This document shows, in pieces, positions 1 to 5,377 of a DNA stretch of 5,617 nt. The notes under the pieces were generated by a model. That model saw only the letters and a list, made by a program, of their open reading frames with translations, was not told the DNA's origin and did not search any database. The stretch is from Blastocatellia bacterium (GTDB lineage Bacteria; Acidobacteriota; Blastocatellia; Pyrinomonadales; Pyrinomonadaceae). Numbering within the stretch: position 1 is the first letter of the stretch; each line of letters starts with the position of its first letter. Where the stretch lies: NCBI GenBank assembly GCA_003175865.1, contig PSRF01000409.1, positions 1 to 5,617 on the forward strand. The letters run 5' to 3'. A program made the translations under genes and the position numbers.

Positions 1-60
1 TTGACAATCGACATACCGTGGAGTTAAAAGTGCAGTACATCCCTGTTCTTATCCTATAAA
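1..60 (+). promoter_or_regulatory. Possible promoter region of the zinc-ribbon membrane protein gene
   Basis: The first six bases are TTGACA, a perfect sigma-70 -35 hexamer. Seventeen bases later stands TTAAAA (24-29), a poor -10 match. A better -10-like hexamer, TATAAA, is at 55-60 but has no matching -35 at the usual distance. The two good half-sites therefore do not form one standard promoter. The stretch lies directly upstream of the plus-strand gene, so a promoter somewhere here is plausible. The exact site cannot be fixed, and the window edge may cut it. Confidence 0.25.
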
Positions 61-74
61 AACTAAAGCCCGAA

Positions 75-81
75 AAGGAGG
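75..81 (+). promoter_or_regulatory. Shine-Dalgarno site AAGGAGG deciding the GTG start at 87
   Basis: AAGGAGG is a near-perfect complement of the 16S rRNA 3' end and sits 5 bases before GTG at 87-89. It is the strongest ribosome binding site in the window and supports both the reality of the small gene and its non-ATG start. Confidence 0.85.
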
Positions 82-86
82 TTGCA

Positions 87-443
87 GTGGACCCAAACAG
101 AACCGATGTGGCGAAATCAGGTCGAACATTCGATAGTGCTTATAGTTTCTCGTTTAGTATCGCAGTGGGATTGATCCTTTTCATTGCTGGCTTAGTTATC
201 ACTTTGACGCTCGGCCAGGGCGAGACCATCGGGTTAGTTTTCGGCATTCCGCTCCTCATAGCAGGGCTCGTTTTACCCGTCATCATGATGCGTGACCTCT
301 TCCATCACAACGAGATCACTGGTGAGTGTCCTTTCTGTGGAGCACCAATCAAGACGTCAGACGCCACCATCAGGCTAAATTGTCCGGCGTGTAAAAAGTT
401 GATTGAGGTACGGGAGACGAACCTGATTAAAGGCGAAGACTAA
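87..443 (+). CDS. Small membrane protein with two transmembrane helices and a C-terminal zinc ribbon, function unknown
   Basis: This is a 118-residue protein of no family I can name. Residues 1-20 are polar. Two hydrophobic segments follow, at about 22-42 and 47-68, joined by a short turn (GQGET), which suggests a helical hairpin in the inner membrane. After the second helix comes a short charged and histidine-containing linker (RDLFHHNE), then CPFC (C81, C84) and CPAC (C99, C102). These two CxxC knuckles, 14 residues apart, are the classical layout of a small zinc ribbon, probably cytoplasmic. The GTG start is chosen because AAGGAGG lies 5 bases upstream. The gene is convergent with the oxidase operon, with 3 bases between the stop codons, and nothing ties its function to the oxidase. 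Zinc ribbons on short membrane proteins can bind nucleic acid or protein or be purely structural; the sequence does not say which. I am confident that it is a gene but not of its role. Confidence 0.8.
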   Translation: MDPNRTDVAKSGRTFDSAYSFSFSIAVGLILFIAGLVITLTLGQGETIGLVFGIPLLIAGLVLPVIMMRDLFHHNEITGECPFCGAPIKTSDATIRLNCPACKKLIEVRETNLIKGED

Positions 444-446
444 CTC

Positions 447-767
447 TTACCAGCCGATCGAAAACCAACCGCGAGTCCAGTAATCTGCAAACGTCAGCGC
501 AAACAGGATTACCAACCAGAACAGTGCTGACGTGACGATCACCCACACAAGACGTGTGCTGTAGCGTACGTGCATGAAATAAAGCACGACGAAGGTGGCT
601 TTCGTAACAGCAATAGCCAACGCTATCGGTGTGTTGAGAGCGAACGTGCGACTCCCGAGGTGGTATGTGAAATCGTGGAAGGCGGCGAGAACAGTCAACA
701 AGGTGCCCGCCAACAGGACCAAGAAAATCGTAATATAGACTTTAACTGGAACTATGTGTTCGCTCAT
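447..767 (-). CDS. coxD: Cytochrome c oxidase subunit IV, prokaryotic type (COX4_pro family)
   Basis: This 106-residue protein is the small accessory subunit of a haem-copper oxidase, placed last in the operon as is usual. Three hydrophobic segments are visible, at about residues 8-30, 45-66 and 73-95. The second ends in VVLYFMHVRYS, which resembles the FF/YFMHL signature after helix 2 in the bacterial CtaF/CyoD/COX4_pro group. The protein carries no cofactor ligands and is thought to stabilise the complex. The ATG at 765-767 is preferred to an in-frame upstream start at 830, because that start would overlap the end of coxC by 55 bases and add an N-terminus atypical of the family. With the ATG, the gap to the coxC stop is 8 bases, with a weak purine-rich site (GAGCGAG) ahead. 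The gene ends 3 bases from the convergent zinc-ribbon gene, and no intrinsic terminator follows. Divergence in this family is high, so the assignment rests on topology and context as much as on residues. Confidence 0.85.
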   Translation of the reverse strand: MSEHIVPVKVYITIFLVLLAGTLLTVLAAFHDFTYHLGSRTFALNTPIALAIAVTKATFVVLYFMHVRYSTRLVWVIVTSALFWLVILFALTFADYWTRGWFSIGW

Positions 768-775
768 TGCTCGCT

Positions 776-1519
776 CTAATGTTCGAAGTGCCTGCCCAAT
801 AGATACAACAGCGGAAACAGAAATATCCAAATAATATCGACGAAGTGCCAGTACAAGCCAATCACTTCCACTGGACTGTGATACTCAGGATCGTAACGTC
901 CTTTGACCGAGAAAATGATCAGAAACGTTATGAGTCCCGCTCCGATAACCATGTGCAATGCGTGCATTCCAGTCATTGCGAAATAGATCCAGTAGAACAT
1001 CTGTACATGTTCTACAGTCGCACCCGGCAACAAGTGTAACTTGTGCCGGTCATGGTCGCCTTCCTGCGCGACTTCCGGTCCAAAAGGACGTCCCGGAATA
1101 AGTTGGCCTGGAACCAGCGCGTCTTCGTACTTGTCGTAGTACTCAACTGCCTTAATTCCAAGGAACGTTAGTCCCAGTAACAAAGTCAGGACCAAACAAA
1201 GAATCTGTGTCTGTCGTTTGCCGACCTGCGTGCTCCAAACAGCCGTCGCCATCGTAAAGCTGCTGAGAATGAGTACGCCGGTGTTGACAGCGCCAAGAGT
1301 GATATCGAGGTGGTTGCTCGCTGAAGCGAAGTCTGCTGGAAATTTCGAGCGGTACAAGGTGTAGGCGAGAAACATCCCGCCGAAGAACATGATCTCCGTC
1401 ACCAGAAACACCCACATGCCGAGCGTTCCAGCCTCACGCTGCTGCTCCATGTTTTCGAAATGGTGCTGCAGGGCTGGATGCGCTTGAATGTGTTCAGTGG
1501 CAGCAGGACTCTCGATCAA
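776..1519 (-). CDS. coxC: Cytochrome c oxidase subunit III
   Basis: This 247-residue integral membrane subunit of the caa3-type oxidase has no redox centre and supports the stability and proton uptake of subunit I. Family marks in order are: GMWVFLVTEIMFFGGMFLAY (about residues 35-54, with the conserved Glu in VTE at 42), NTGVLILSSFTMA (79-91), MHALHM (185-190) and YWHFVDIIWIFLFPLLYL (223-240) near the C-terminus. Five transmembrane segments are visible rather than the seven of mitochondrial subunit III, as in many bacterial enzymes. The start chosen is TTG at 1517-1519, because AGGAGAG lies just upstream and the whole inverted repeat then falls outside the gene. A longer open frame from TTG at 1582 adds 21 residues encoded by the repeat, and that start has no ribosome binding site. 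The next ATG, at 1450, would leave a very short N-terminus and also lacks one. The gap to coxD is 8 bases. The function is firm; the start is an inference. Confidence 0.92.
   Translation of the reverse strand: MIESPAATEHIQAHPALQHHFENMEQQREAGTLGMWVFLVTEIMFFGGMFLAYTLYRSKFPADFASASNHLDITLGAVNTGVLILSSFTMATAVWSTQVGKRQTQILCLVLTLLLGLTFLGIKAVEYYDKYEDALVPGQLIPGRPFGPEVAQEGDHDRHKLHLLPGATVEHVQMFYWIYFAMTGMHALHMVIGAGLITFLIIFSVKGRYDPEYHSPVEVIGLYWHFVDIIWIFLFPLLYLLGRHFEH
992..1015. repeat. Perfect 9-bp hairpin within coxC
   Basis: GTAGAACAT (992-1000) is the exact reverse complement of ATGTTCTAC (1007-1015), with a six-base loop CTGTAC. It lies inside coxC, where it encodes part of VEHVQMFY, with no U-run next to it. 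It would fold in the mRNA but may be a by-product of the coding sequence. Confidence 0.4.
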
Positions 1520-1523
1520 AAGG

Positions 1524-1530
1524 CTCTCCT
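1524..1530 (-). promoter_or_regulatory. Shine-Dalgarno site AGGAGAG deciding the TTG start of coxC at 1519
   Basis: On the minus strand, AGGAGAG is followed by CCTT and then TTG (1517-1519), giving near-ideal spacing of six bases from AGGAG to the start codon. Its outer base (1530) directly adjoins the end of the inverted repeat at 1531, so the repeat stops exactly where the translation signal of coxC begins. Confidence 0.7.
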
Positions 1531-1643
1531 GTGTTCGATAAGCTTTAGCTTGTTGATTATCTCTAGGGATCTCAAAGGTCAAAGTTTCTATCGGTTGCGC
1601 CTCGAAGGCTCAGATCAACGACAAGCTAAAGCTTATCGGACAC
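1531..1643. repeat. 113-bp inverted-repeat element (REP/MITE-like) filling the coxA-coxC junction
   Basis: Two 31-nt arms, 1531-1561 and 1613-1643, are reverse complements at 27 of 31 positions, including an unbroken 18-nt block (CGATAAGCTTTAGCTTGT at 1536-1553, its complement at 1621-1638). Each arm is itself nearly palindromic around AAGCT-TT-AGCTT, so each can form its own small hairpin as well as pairing with the other arm. The 51-nt spacer includes a further small stem, GCCT-CGA-AGGC (1600-1610). The outer end of one arm coincides with the last base of the coxA TAG stop; the other abuts the coxC Shine-Dalgarno. No coding capacity is seen. The compact paired layout resembles REP doublets or a very small non-autonomous mobile element, and it would be transcribed as a strong hairpin between the two genes. 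Confidence 0.8.
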
Positions 1644-3307
1644 TATGCTGTTTCCAATTCTCGACGAAATCTGCCAACAACCTCCATCTCTTCAGGTGGT
1701 GCAAACTCGTAAGCTTCCCAATCAACGATTGGTGTATGTTCAAAGTTTTCAGTTGGTGGTGGCGACTGGGTGCGCCATTCAAGACCGGGCAAGTGCCATG
1801 GGTTTGCCTCAGCATGTTTGCCATACCGCATGGACCACACCAGGTAAATTGCGGGTATTAACATTCCGAAGCCAAGGATTGAGGCGCCCGCAGTCGACAA
1901 CACGTTGAATACCTGAAACTCCGGCGGATATGCGTGGTACCGCCGCGGCATTCCGAGGTAACCGGCAACAAACTGAGGAAGAAATGTCAGGTTGAATCCA
2001 ACGAAAATCACCAACGCCGCGAATCGACCCCAACCCTCCGGGTACATGCGGCCGGAGATTTTTGGCCACCAGTAATGCAGCCCACCCAGATATCCCATCA
2101 ACGCACCACCAACCATGATGTAGTGGAAGTGGGCGACGACGAAGTATGTATCACTCAAATGGACGTCAGTTGCGAGCGAGGCCAGAAACAATCCAGTCAT
2201 GCCGCCGATCGTAAACAGTCCGATGAACCCCAATGCATAAAGCATTGGGGTATCGTACGAAATTGACGATTTGAAAAGTGTGGCAGTCCAGTTGAACACC
2301 TTAATCGCGGATGGAATCGCAACGGCGAAACTGAGGAACGAAAAGATCATACCAGCGTAGACGGATTGACTGGTCACGAACAGATGATGTCCCCAAACGA
2401 GAAAACCAAAGACCGCGATGGCAAGACTGGAGAACGCGACGAACTTGTAACCAAAGATGTTCTTGCGCGAGAAGTTTGCAATCAGTTCACTGACCACACC
2501 CATTGACGGCAAGACCATGATGTAAACAGCAGGGTGTGAGTAAAACCAAAACAAATGTTGAAAGAGAATTGGATCGCCGCCCAAAGCGGGGTCGAATATT
2601 CCTACGCGTGCGACTCGTTCAAATGCCAACAGCAAGATGGTGATTGCTACTACTGGCGTGCCCAGGATCATGATCAGGCTCGTTGCGTAGTGTGACCATA
2701 TGAATAATGGCAAGCGAAACCAGGTCATACCTGGCGCGCGCATAGTGTGAATGGTAACTATGAAATTCAGACCTGTGAGAATGGAAGAGAAACCGTTGAC
2801 GAATATTCCCAATCCCGTTGCGACCACGTAGGAGTTTGAAAACGTCGTACTGAATGGCGTGTAGAAGGTCCAACCTGTGTCAACGCCGCCGGCGAGCAAT
2901 GCGTAAATCGTGATCACGCCGCCGAGCATATAGATGTACCAACTGAGCAGATTGACCCTTGGGAACGCAAGGTCCTTCGCGCCAATCATCATCGGTACGA
3001 GAAAGTTTCCCAGCGTCGCGGGTATCGACGGAATCAGGAAGAAGAAGATCATTATGATCCCGTGCTGCGTGAAAACCTTGTTGTATGTGGTCGACTGCAG
3101 TAAGTCTCCCTGCGGAGTCAGGAGTTCAAGCCGGATCATCAACGCATACAGTCCGCCGATAAAGAAGAAGAACGTAATTGAACCGAGATACAGCAGCGCG
3201 ATGCGCTTATGATCTTTAGTCAACAACCACGACTTCAACCCGTATTGGGCGTTGATGTAGTTAACCTTCGATGGTGGTGGTGGCTCGAATGCTTCTATTG
3301 CTCTCAT
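1643..3307 (-). CDS. coxA: Cytochrome c oxidase subunit I, A2-type haem-copper oxidase
   Basis: This is the catalytic subunit that reduces O2 to water and pumps protons across the inner membrane. The protein has 554 residues, normal for the family, with twelve expected transmembrane helices and a hydrophilic C-terminal tail. All metal ligands are present. His82 (TQHG) and His395 bind the low-spin haem. His258 (YSHPAVY), His307 and His308 (WGHHLF) bind CuB. His393 (VAHFHYIM) binds haem a3. Tyr262 is the Tyr normally cross-linked to the CuB His. Asp112 (GAKDLAFPR) matches the D-channel entrance and Lys336 ([10 protein letters not shown]) the K-channel lysine. The D-channel glutamate of A1 enzymes (HPEVY) is absent and replaced by the Tyr256-Ser257 pair, the defining feature of the A2 subfamily. 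ATG at 3305-3307 is chosen; GTG three codons earlier (3316) is also possible, and neither has a strong ribosome site. The gap to coxB is 40 bases. Confidence 0.98.
   Translation of the reverse strand: MRAIEAFEPPPPSKVNYINAQYGLKSWLLTKDHKRIALLYLGSITFFFFIGGLYALMIRLELLTPQGDLLQSTTYNKVFTQHGIIMIFFFLIPSIPATLGNFLVPMMIGAKDLAFPRVNLLSWYIYMLGGVITIYALLAGGVDTGWTFYTPFSTTFSNSYVVATGLGIFVNGFSSILTGLNFIVTIHTMRAPGMTWFRLPLFIWSHYATSLIMILGTPVVAITILLLAFERVARVGIFDPALGGDPILFQHLFWFYSHPAVYIMVLPSMGVVSELIANFSRKNIFGYKFVAFSSLAIAVFGFLVWGHHLFVTSQSVYAGMIFSFLSFAVAIPSAIKVFNWTATLFKSSISYDTPMLYALGFIGLFTIGGMTGLFLASLATDVHLSDTYFVVAHFHYIMVGGALMGYLGGLHYWWPKISGRMYPEGWGRFAALVIFVGFNLTFLPQFVAGYLGMPRRYHAYPPEFQVFNVLSTAGASILGFGMLIPAIYLVWSMRYGKHAEANPWHLPGLEWRTQSPPPTENFEHTPIVDWEAYEFAPPEEMEVVGRFRRELETA
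2227..2251. repeat. Perfect 10-bp hairpin within coxA
   Basis: ACCCCAATGC (2227-2236) pairs perfectly with GCATTGGGGT (2242-2251) around a five-base loop ATAAA. It is the strongest simple hairpin in the coding part of the window. It lies in coxA where TPMLYALGF is encoded, a conserved stretch, so part of the symmetry may be forced by the protein. There is no U-run on either side, so it is not a standard terminator. Confidence 0.5.
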
Positions 3308-3320
3308 AAACTTCACTCAA

Positions 3321-3344
3321 CCGTGATCAGTCACGCTTTCACGG
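3321..3344. repeat. Small alternative hairpins between coxB and coxA
   Basis: CCGTGA (3321-3326) can pair either with TCACGG at 3339-3344 or, one base shorter, with TCACG at 3331-3335. The two stems are mutually exclusive. They sit in the 40-base coxB-coxA gap just before the coxA start. The stems are short, and chance is a real possibility. Confidence 0.25.
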
Positions 3345-3347
3345 AAA

Positions 3348-4364
3348 CTACTTAGGATTCGGCCGCGGCGTCGCCTGCGTCGTAGCTCTGGTCGACGTAG
3401 GACTCGCCGCTGGTGCTGATTGTTGAGGATTCGTTACCTGTAAAGACTTGATGAATGCTAATAACTGCATCACCTGGTCTTCGCTCACTTGGCCCTGGAA
3501 TGTGGGCATAATTGGGCCAAAACCTTCAACCAATTTCGCCTGAGGATTCAGTATCGATTCCCGCAAGTACGATTCATCTGCAACTACGGTCTCTCCGCCC
3601 GCGAGTCTTGTTTGTTTGCCATACAAACCCGCCAGCGTTGGACCACGTCCACCTTCTCCATTCGCACCGTGGCACGATACACAACCCAACGACTGGAACA
3701 ATTGCTGACCCGCGACTGCCGGCGTTGTATTGCTGAGGTTTCCTGTTAGCCAGTTATCAAACTCGCGCGGCTCCATCACAATTACCTGGCCAATCATTCC
3801 GGAATGATTCATACCGCAATATTCGGCGCAGAAGAGGTGATACGTACCTGTCTTGGTCGCTTCAAACCATTCAGTGGTGTACTTGCCTGGAACGACGTCG
3901 GCCTTCATGCGAAACGCTGGAACGAAAAAGTCGTGAATCACGTCTTCCGTAGTCATGATCAATTTGATCTTCCGACCAACCGGCACGTGCAATTCGTTTA
4001 TCTCGCGCTGGCCGGTCGAGTGCTGAATCTTCCACATCCATTGCTTGCCGACGACGTAAACCTCCATGGCGTTTTGTGGCGGTCTGTATTGCTCAAAATA
4101 AACGCGCGCACTCCATCCGAAGATCGTCATTGCGATGACAAAAGGAATGATCGTCCAGAGCGTTTCGAGTTTGTGTGAGCCGGCAATCGGTCGTGGTATT
4201 TCGTAGGGTGACCGGCGGCGATAACGAACAACAAAGAAAACGAGAATCGCGGAAATCAACAGTGTGAAGAACAGGGTGACGCCGGAGAGGTAAAAATAGA
4301 TCGCGTCGACTTTCGACGACACGGTCGAGGCACTCTCCGGAACTAACGGAATCCAAGATTGCAT
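3348..4364 (-). CDS. coxB: Cytochrome c oxidase subunit II with C-terminal cytochrome c domain (caa3 type)
   Basis: This 338-residue subunit receives electrons and passes them to subunit I. Residues 1-20 are followed by two membrane helices, at about 21-46 and 68-88, giving the hairpin typical of subunit II. A periplasmic cupredoxin domain spans about 99-200. It contains the aromatic stretch KQWMWK (107-112) and a complete CuA site: His144, then Cys179, Glu181, Cys183, His187 and Met190 in HLFCAEYCGMNHSGM. A linker leads to a class I cytochrome c domain (about 216-310) with CVSCH (Cys228, Cys231, His232) and Met286 in IMPTF as the likely axial ligand. The last 28 residues are rich in Pro, Thr and Ala and probably disordered. 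The fusion makes this a caa3-type enzyme with its own haem c. No lipobox or cleavable signal is evident. The ATG at 4362-4364 lies 4 bases after the SCO stop, with GGAGG 14 bases upstream. Confidence 0.97.
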   Translation of the reverse strand: MQSWIPLVPESASTVSSKVDAIYFYLSGVTLFFTLLISAILVFFVVRYRRRSPYEIPRPIAGSHKLETLWTIIPFVIAMTIFGWSARVYFEQYRPPQNAMEVYVVGKQWMWKIQHSTGQREINELHVPVGRKIKLIMTTEDVIHDFFVPAFRMKADVVPGKYTTEWFEATKTGTYHLFCAEYCGMNHSGMIGQVIVMEPREFDNWLTGNLSNTTPAVAGQQLFQSLGCVSCHGANGEGGRGPTLAGLYGKQTRLAGGETVVADESYLRESILNPQAKLVEGFGPIMPTFQGQVSEDQVMQLLAFIKSLQVTNPQQSAPAASPTSTRATTQATPRPNPK

Positions 4365-4368
4365 AAAC

Positions 4369-5328
4369 CTAAACCACGCCTCCGGTCTTCAATTTCAACT
4401 CGGCCGGACGGCGACGCAGCAAGACAAACATAAGTGCAATTGCGATGATGGTTAGTACTCCGCCAATACGCACGATATTCATTACCCACGCACCGTACTT
4501 CCCTGTGCTTGGGTCGTAGTGATAGCAGTACAGCAACAGTTGATCGACTGGGGAGCCAATCTTGTTTTCTGCTGATTCGATCAAACCCAGTCGAAGATCA
4601 CGAGGCGCGTATTCAATCCCGTAGAAGTAACGCGACAGTCTTCCTTTTGGTGTTGCCACCATGATTGCGCTCGCGTGAGCAAACTGTTTTGTCGCCTCGT
4701 CGTAGTGATAACGAAACCCGACAGCATCGGTGATGGCACGAATGCTATCCGGATCTCCTGTCAGAAAATGCCATCCTTCGTTGGCGCCTGCTTGAAGCTT
4801 TTCCGGCAAGTAACCGACGTAGACCTTCTTCTTGTTCGCAGCGAGCGTTGGGGTCTCACGCGGATCGAAACTTATCGTGACTACCTCGTACTCCTTTCCA
4901 ATCTGGAACGGCAGAACACGAAACGACGTGATCATTCCATTCAGAACTTGCGTACACAGCATTGGGCAGTCGTAGTAGACAAGCGACAGAACAACTGGTT
5001 TGGCTCCGAAGTATTGACCCAGTTTTACCGCCTGGCCATTTTCATCTTTGAAGACAACGTCAAGCGGTAACTGTTGGTCGAGTTTCTGTTCGATCTTGAC
5101 GTCGCGCAGTGCGATAGGTAGCCCGTTGGAGGTCCTTCCTGATTCCGGACGTGCACCATACAAAGGTGACGAGGGCCCTGGTTGTCGCAGTTGTGCTTTC
5201 GCGGAGTAGCTGAAAAGCAGGAGGCAGAAAGCAGTTGGCAGTAAGCAGTAGGCAGTAAGCAGACGACTCTGTACCACCACACGAAGGATTGAGGTTATTC
5301 GAAATTGTGAAAACTTAAGATCTTGCAT
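4369..5328 (-). CDS. SCO1/SenC-family copper chaperone for cytochrome oxidase assembly
   Basis: This is a thioredoxin-fold protein that delivers copper to, or reduces, the CuA site of subunit II; it stands 4 bases before coxB. From ATG 5328 it has 319 residues. A signal peptide comes first: a 22-residue n-region, a hydrophobic core LLTAYCLLPTAFCLLL (23-38) and a likely signal peptidase site SAKA-Q after residue 45. The SCO domain spans about 80-260, with the copper-binding CxxxC motif CPMLC (Cys121, Cys125) and the third-ligand His218 (QFAHASAIM). A C-terminal membrane helix (about 285-304), ended by RRR, would anchor it facing the periplasm. The signal-peptide core is encoded exactly by one arm of a heptameric repeat. 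An in-frame GTG at 5394 would add 22 residues from the other arm and overlap the upstream gene by 26 bases; ATG is preferred, though it has no good ribosome site. GTG at 5280 or 5277 would give a shorter n-region. Family certain, start uncertain. Confidence 0.95.
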   Translation of the reverse strand: MQDLKFSQFRITSILRVVVQSRLLTAYCLLPTAFCLLLFSYSAKAQLRQPGPSSPLYGARPESGRTSNGLPIALRDVKIEQKLDQQLPLDVVFKDENGQAVKLGQYFGAKPVVLSLVYYDCPMLCTQVLNGMITSFRVLPFQIGKEYEVVTISFDPRETPTLAANKKKVYVGYLPEKLQAGANEGWHFLTGDPDSIRAITDAVGFRYHYDEATKQFAHASAIMVATPKGRLSRYFYGIEYAPRDLRLGLIESAENKIGSPVDQLLLYCYHYDPSTGKYGAWVMNIVRIGGVLTIIAIALMFVLLRRRPAELKLKTGGVV

Positions 5329-5377
5329 ACTGCCCACTGCTTTCTGCCTGTTGCCTACTGCTTTCTGCTTACTGCAC
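5215..5377. repeat. Heptameric inverted-repeat element at the start of the SCO gene
   Basis: Seven tandem 7-nt units on the plus strand (5215-5263: AAGCAGG, AGGCAGA, AAGCAGT, TGGCAGT, AAGCAGT, AGGCAGT, AAGCAGA) face seven on the minus strand (5329-5377: GTGCAGT, AAGCAGA, AAGCAGT, AGGCAAC, AGGCAGA, AAGCAGT, GGGCAGT). The consensus is ARGCAGT, partly alternating A and G at the second base. Both arms are 49 nt with a 65-nt spacer, so the transcript could form a long imperfect stem; aligned with a two-unit offset, about 23 of 25 bases pair. The units on one strand contain no stop triplet in any frame; those on the other strand can. Arrays of this type are, as I recall, dispersed in some Acidobacteriota and other genomes, but I could not check copy number. 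It is too short and spacer-free to be CRISPR. Confidence 0.85.

Noticed and set aside
768..830. Longer start for coxD at 830
   Set aside because: It would overlap the coxC C-terminus by 55 bases and add 21 residues atypical of the family; the ATG at 767 follows the coxC stop by 8 bases.
1152..1415. Minus-strand open frame of 87 codons inside coxC in another frame
   Set aside because: It overlaps the conserved helices of CoxC in the wrong frame and has no independent start signal.
1531..1643. Insertion sequence remnant with transposase
   Set aside because: The element is only 113 bp with no coding frame of its own and no visible target-site duplication; a REP/MITE-like element fits better.
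1460..1861. Plus-strand open frame of 133 codons across the coxA-coxC junction
   Set aside because: It is antisense to the C-terminus of coxA, the repeat element and the N-terminus of coxC, has no ribosome site and no recognisable protein features.
2227..2251. Intrinsic terminator within coxA
   Set aside because: The stem is strong, but no U-run follows on either strand and it lies in the middle of an intact essential gene.
3804..4178. Plus-strand open frame of 124 codons inside coxB
   Set aside because: It is antisense to the CuA domain and membrane helices of coxB, whose frame is fully supported by conserved ligands.
4675..5070. Plus-strand open frame of 131 codons inside the SCO gene
   Set aside because: It lies wholly antisense to the conserved SCO domain (including CPMLC), and its translation shows no motif.
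5215..5377. CRISPR array made of short regular repeats
   Set aside because: The units are 7 nt, directly abutting, with no unique spacers, and the two arrays are in opposite orientation; no cas genes are present.
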